From: UBA11865 sp963749825 | GTDB lineage: Bacteria > Chloroflexota > Anaerolineae > Promineifilales > Promineifilaceae | DNA: 64,000 bases | Assembly (NCBI GenBank): GCA_963749825.1 | Contig: CAVVOI010000012.1 | Span: 434,001 to 498,000 of the forward strand | Direction of reading: 5' to 3' | In this document: piece by piece, positions 62,158-64,000 of the stretch | Layout: the number at the start of each line of letters is the position of its first letter | Position numbering within the stretch: the stretch's first letter is position 1 | The notes under the pieces: model-generated | Told to the model about the DNA's origin: nothing | Database searches by the model: none | What the model saw: the letters and a program-made list of their open reading frames with translations, nothing else | Made by a program: the position numbers and the translations under genes

Positions 62158-64000
62158 TCAATCCGCCAGCGTAGAAAGATCTCCTAAATCCAGGCCTAGT
62201 ACCTGGGCTTTTAGCACCCGCCGCATGATTTTTCCTGAACGCGTCTTTGGCAGCGAGTCGACGAAGTCAACCGAGGTCGGTTTCGCGATCGGGCCGATTT
62301 CATGTCCGACATGATCGCGTAATTCTTTCTCCAGTCGTTCGCTGCCTTCTTCTCCTTGGCGTAGGATACAAAAACCTTTGATGATATTGCCACGCAACTC
62401 GTCAGGTACTCCGATCACAGCCGCCTCGGCTACGGCCGGATGGCTGACCAATGCGCTTTCGATCTCGGCCGTTCCCAACCGATAGCCGGATACTTTGATA
62501 ACATCATCGATCCGGCCAATGACCCAAATGTAACCATCCTCATCCTTTTTTGCGCTGTCGCCGGGAAGGTACCAACCCTGTTCTTCGTAGCGACTCCAAT
62601 ATTGTTGCACGTACCGGTCCGGGTCCTTATATACCGTTCGTAACATCGCGGGCCATGGCGTCTTAATGACCAGGTAGCCTTCTTCGCCAACAGGGACGCT
62701 GTTCCCTTCTTCATCAACGACATCAACTTCCACCCCTGGAAAACCGCGTGTAGCCGAACCCGGTTTAAGCGGCATGCTAGGCAGCGGTGTAATCATAAAG
62801 TTGCCAGTTTCCGTTTGCCACCATGTGTCCATGATAGGGCATTTTTCCATACCAATGACCCGGTGATACCAGCGCCAAGCTTCAGGATTGATAGGTTCGC
62901 CAACTGTACCTAATAGCCTCAAGGAAGAAAGGTCATGGCGTTCAGGCCAGTTTTCGCCGAATCGCATCAAGCCGCGAATAGCTGTTGGCGCGGTGTACAA
63001 GATAGTAATGCCATATCTGGCGACCAACTGCCACCAGCGATCGGGATAGGGGTAAGTTGGCGCTCCTTCGTACAAAAAACTGGTCGCGCCAAGCACAAGC
63101 GGCGAGTAGACGATGTAGCTGTGCCCGGTAATCCAGCCTGGATCGGCCGCGCACCACCACACATCTTCAGGCTTTATGTCGAAGACCCATTTCAGCGTCG
63201 TCGCCGTGCCCACCATATATCCACCGTGAGTGTGCAAGATAGCCTTGGGTCTGCCTGTGGTCCCTGAGGTATACAGGATGAAGATCGGATCTTCGGCATC
63301 CATGACCTCGGTCGGGGCATTGGGATCGGCGATGGGGAGATTCATCAGATCGTGATACCAGTGATCCCTTCCAGGAACCATTTCAACTTCCTGGCCTGTC
63401 CGTTTGATGCAAATCACTGTTTGAATGGTCCCCGCCCGATCGACCGCCTCATTCGCTATTTTCTTGAGCTCGATGATTTTTCCGCGGAGCCAAGAACCAT
63501 CACAGGTAATGAGGACCTTGGAAGCGCTGTCTTCTATCCGACCATACAGTGCTTCAGTCGAAAAACCACCATAGACCACTGAATGGATGGCCCCGATCTT
63601 GGCGCAAGCCAGCATAGCGATCATTAATTCGGGAATGCGCCCCATATAGATTGTGACTCGATCACCTTTTTGAACGCCCATCGCTCTTAGAACGCTGGCG
63701 AACTTACAGACTTCGTGATTGAGTTGTTGGTAGGTATAGGTTCGCCGATCCCCTTTCTCGCCTTCAAATATCAATGCCGCCTTATTACGTACGGGCGACC
63801 GTTGGTGGCGGTCCAAAGCATTGTGAATCAGGTTAACCTTAGCGCCCACGAACCACTTATAAAATGGTGCATTGCTATCGTCGAGTACCCTTTCCCATGG
63901 TGAGTACCATTCGAAATTCTCGGCCGCGATTTTGCCCCAAAAGCCCGGTAAATCAGCCAGGGCTTGTTGGTGTACCGCCTCGAAATCCTGTATATGGGCC
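62158..64000 (-). CDS. acs: Acetyl-CoA synthetase, N-terminus outside the window
   Basis: AMP-forming ligase making acetyl-CoA from acetate. The frame stays open to the window edge, so the protein extends beyond (visible upstream residues: FWGKIAAENFEWYSPWERVL, PFYKWFVGAKVN); an internal GTG at 63849 is not the start. Motifs: A3 ILYTSGTTGRPKAILHTHGG, WWCAADPGWITGHSYIVYSP, A5 DTWWQTETGNFMITP, hinge region GRIDDVIKVSGYRLGTAEIE and the acetylatable Lys in LPKTRSGKIMRRVLKA. All 614 visible residues fit Acs. Confidence 0.96.
   Translation of the reverse strand, partial: AHIQDFEAVHQQALADLPGFWGKIAAENFEWYSPWERVLDDSNAPFYKWFVGAKVNLIHNALDRHQRSPVRNKAALIFEGEKGDRRTYTYQQLNHEVCKFASVLRAMGVQKGDRVTIYMGRIPELMIAMLACAKIGAIHSVVYGGFSTEALYGRIEDSASKVLITCDGSWLRGKIIELKKIANEAVDRAGTIQTVICIKRTGQEVEMVPGRDHWYHDLMNLPIADPNAPTEVMDAEDPIFILYTSGTTGRPKAILHTHGGYMVGTATTLKWVFDIKPEDVWWCAADPGWITGHSYIVYSPLVLGATSFLYEGAPTYPYPDRWWQLVARYGITILYTAPTAIRGLMRFGENWPERHDLSSLRLLGTVGEPINPEAWRWYHRVIGMEKCPIMDTWWQTETGNFMITPLPSMPLKPGSATRGFPGVEVDVVDEEGNSVPVGEEGYLVIKTPWPAMLRTVYKDPDRYVQQYWSRYEEQGWYLPGDSAKKDEDGYIWVIGRIDDVIKVSGYRLGTAEIESALVSHPAVAEAAVIGVPDELRGNIIKGFCILRQGEEGSERLEKELRDHVGHEIGPIAKPTSVDFVDSLPKTRSGKIMRRVLKAQVLGLDLGDLSTLAD

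Noticed and set aside
62158..63849. acs starting at GTG 63849
   Set aside because: The same frame continues to the window edge and encodes the conserved Acs segment before it (FEWYSPWERVL, FYKWFVGAK), so the true start is outside.
1..64000. tRNA, rRNA, insertion sequences, prophage or integration sites
   Set aside because: No TPsiC-type arms in gaps, no rRNA-like stretches, no transposase, integrase or terminal repeats were found by reading all gaps.

Overview
The window looks like a chromosomal core-genome stretch from a bacterium of the phylum Chloroflexota, probably Anaerolineae-like. This is an inference from gene content, not a database match. Supporting signs are a CIRCE-controlled hrcA-grpE-dnaK operon, type 2 isopentenyl-diphosphate isomerase with a geranylgeranyl-diphosphate synthase, fused MFS/spermidine synthase, GT39 and O-antigen-ligase surface-polymer genes without LPS genes, many lipoproteins with Ser/Thr/Pro-rich linkers, frequent TTG and GTG starts, and moderate GC. 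I see no rRNA, tRNA, insertion sequence, phage or CRISPR array.

Layout. 1-3.1 kb: heat-shock operon (dnaK cut by the window edge), read leftward from a sigma-70 promoter and a perfect CIRCE operator. 3.2-5.5 kb: polyprenyl sugar transferase and GT2. 5.7-11.8 kb: C-terminal processing protease, then a leftward hisS-nadK-TPR/B-box-recN operon. 12-12.8 kb: a Cas4-family nuclease split into two translationally coupled, membrane-anchored halves. 12.9-18.7 kb: dehydrogenase, lipoprotein, P1 peptidase, NUDIX and Eis-like acetyltransferase, with a candidate structured RNA of about 200 nt at 15.4-15.6 kb. 19-27 kb: ftcD, an M23 peptidase, a GT39/spermidine synthase/Lit-like operon and rplY. 27.3-34 kb: LGFP-phosphodiesterase, DUF2267, G5/beta-propeller lipoprotein and a glycosidase-like/O-antigen-ligase fusion. 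34.2-37.2 kb: acpP and a thioesterase/AAA chelatase-like/membrane-protein operon. 37.4-41.5 kb: exopolysaccharide operon (UXS-ligase-GtrA-GT4) with overlapping genes. 41.9-44 kb: isoprenoid pair. 44.1-52.5 kb: rpoC without rpoB, with tandem promoters and a terminator-like hairpin in its leader, then xseA-xseB-ftsY-prfB, where prfB has a programmed +1 frameshift. 52.6-58.4 kb: rsfS (CTG start), ndk and a two-gene acidic 'WL-motif' TPR locus. 58.5-64 kb: HDAC-family deacetylase, K+-dependent membrane pyrophosphatase and acetyl-CoA synthetase (N-terminus cut by the window edge).

The genes mostly serve housekeeping (transcription, translation termination, protein targeting, DNA repair, energy) and cell-surface polymer synthesis. 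The least explained items are the split Cas4-like pair, the candidate RNA, the rpoC leader, the acidic WL-motif proteins and the glycosidase-like/ligase fusion. Four places outside prfB (dnaK, the sugar transferase and two in the TPR locus) need a one-base skip to keep a conserved or compositionally continuous frame. They may be assembly errors or real indels.
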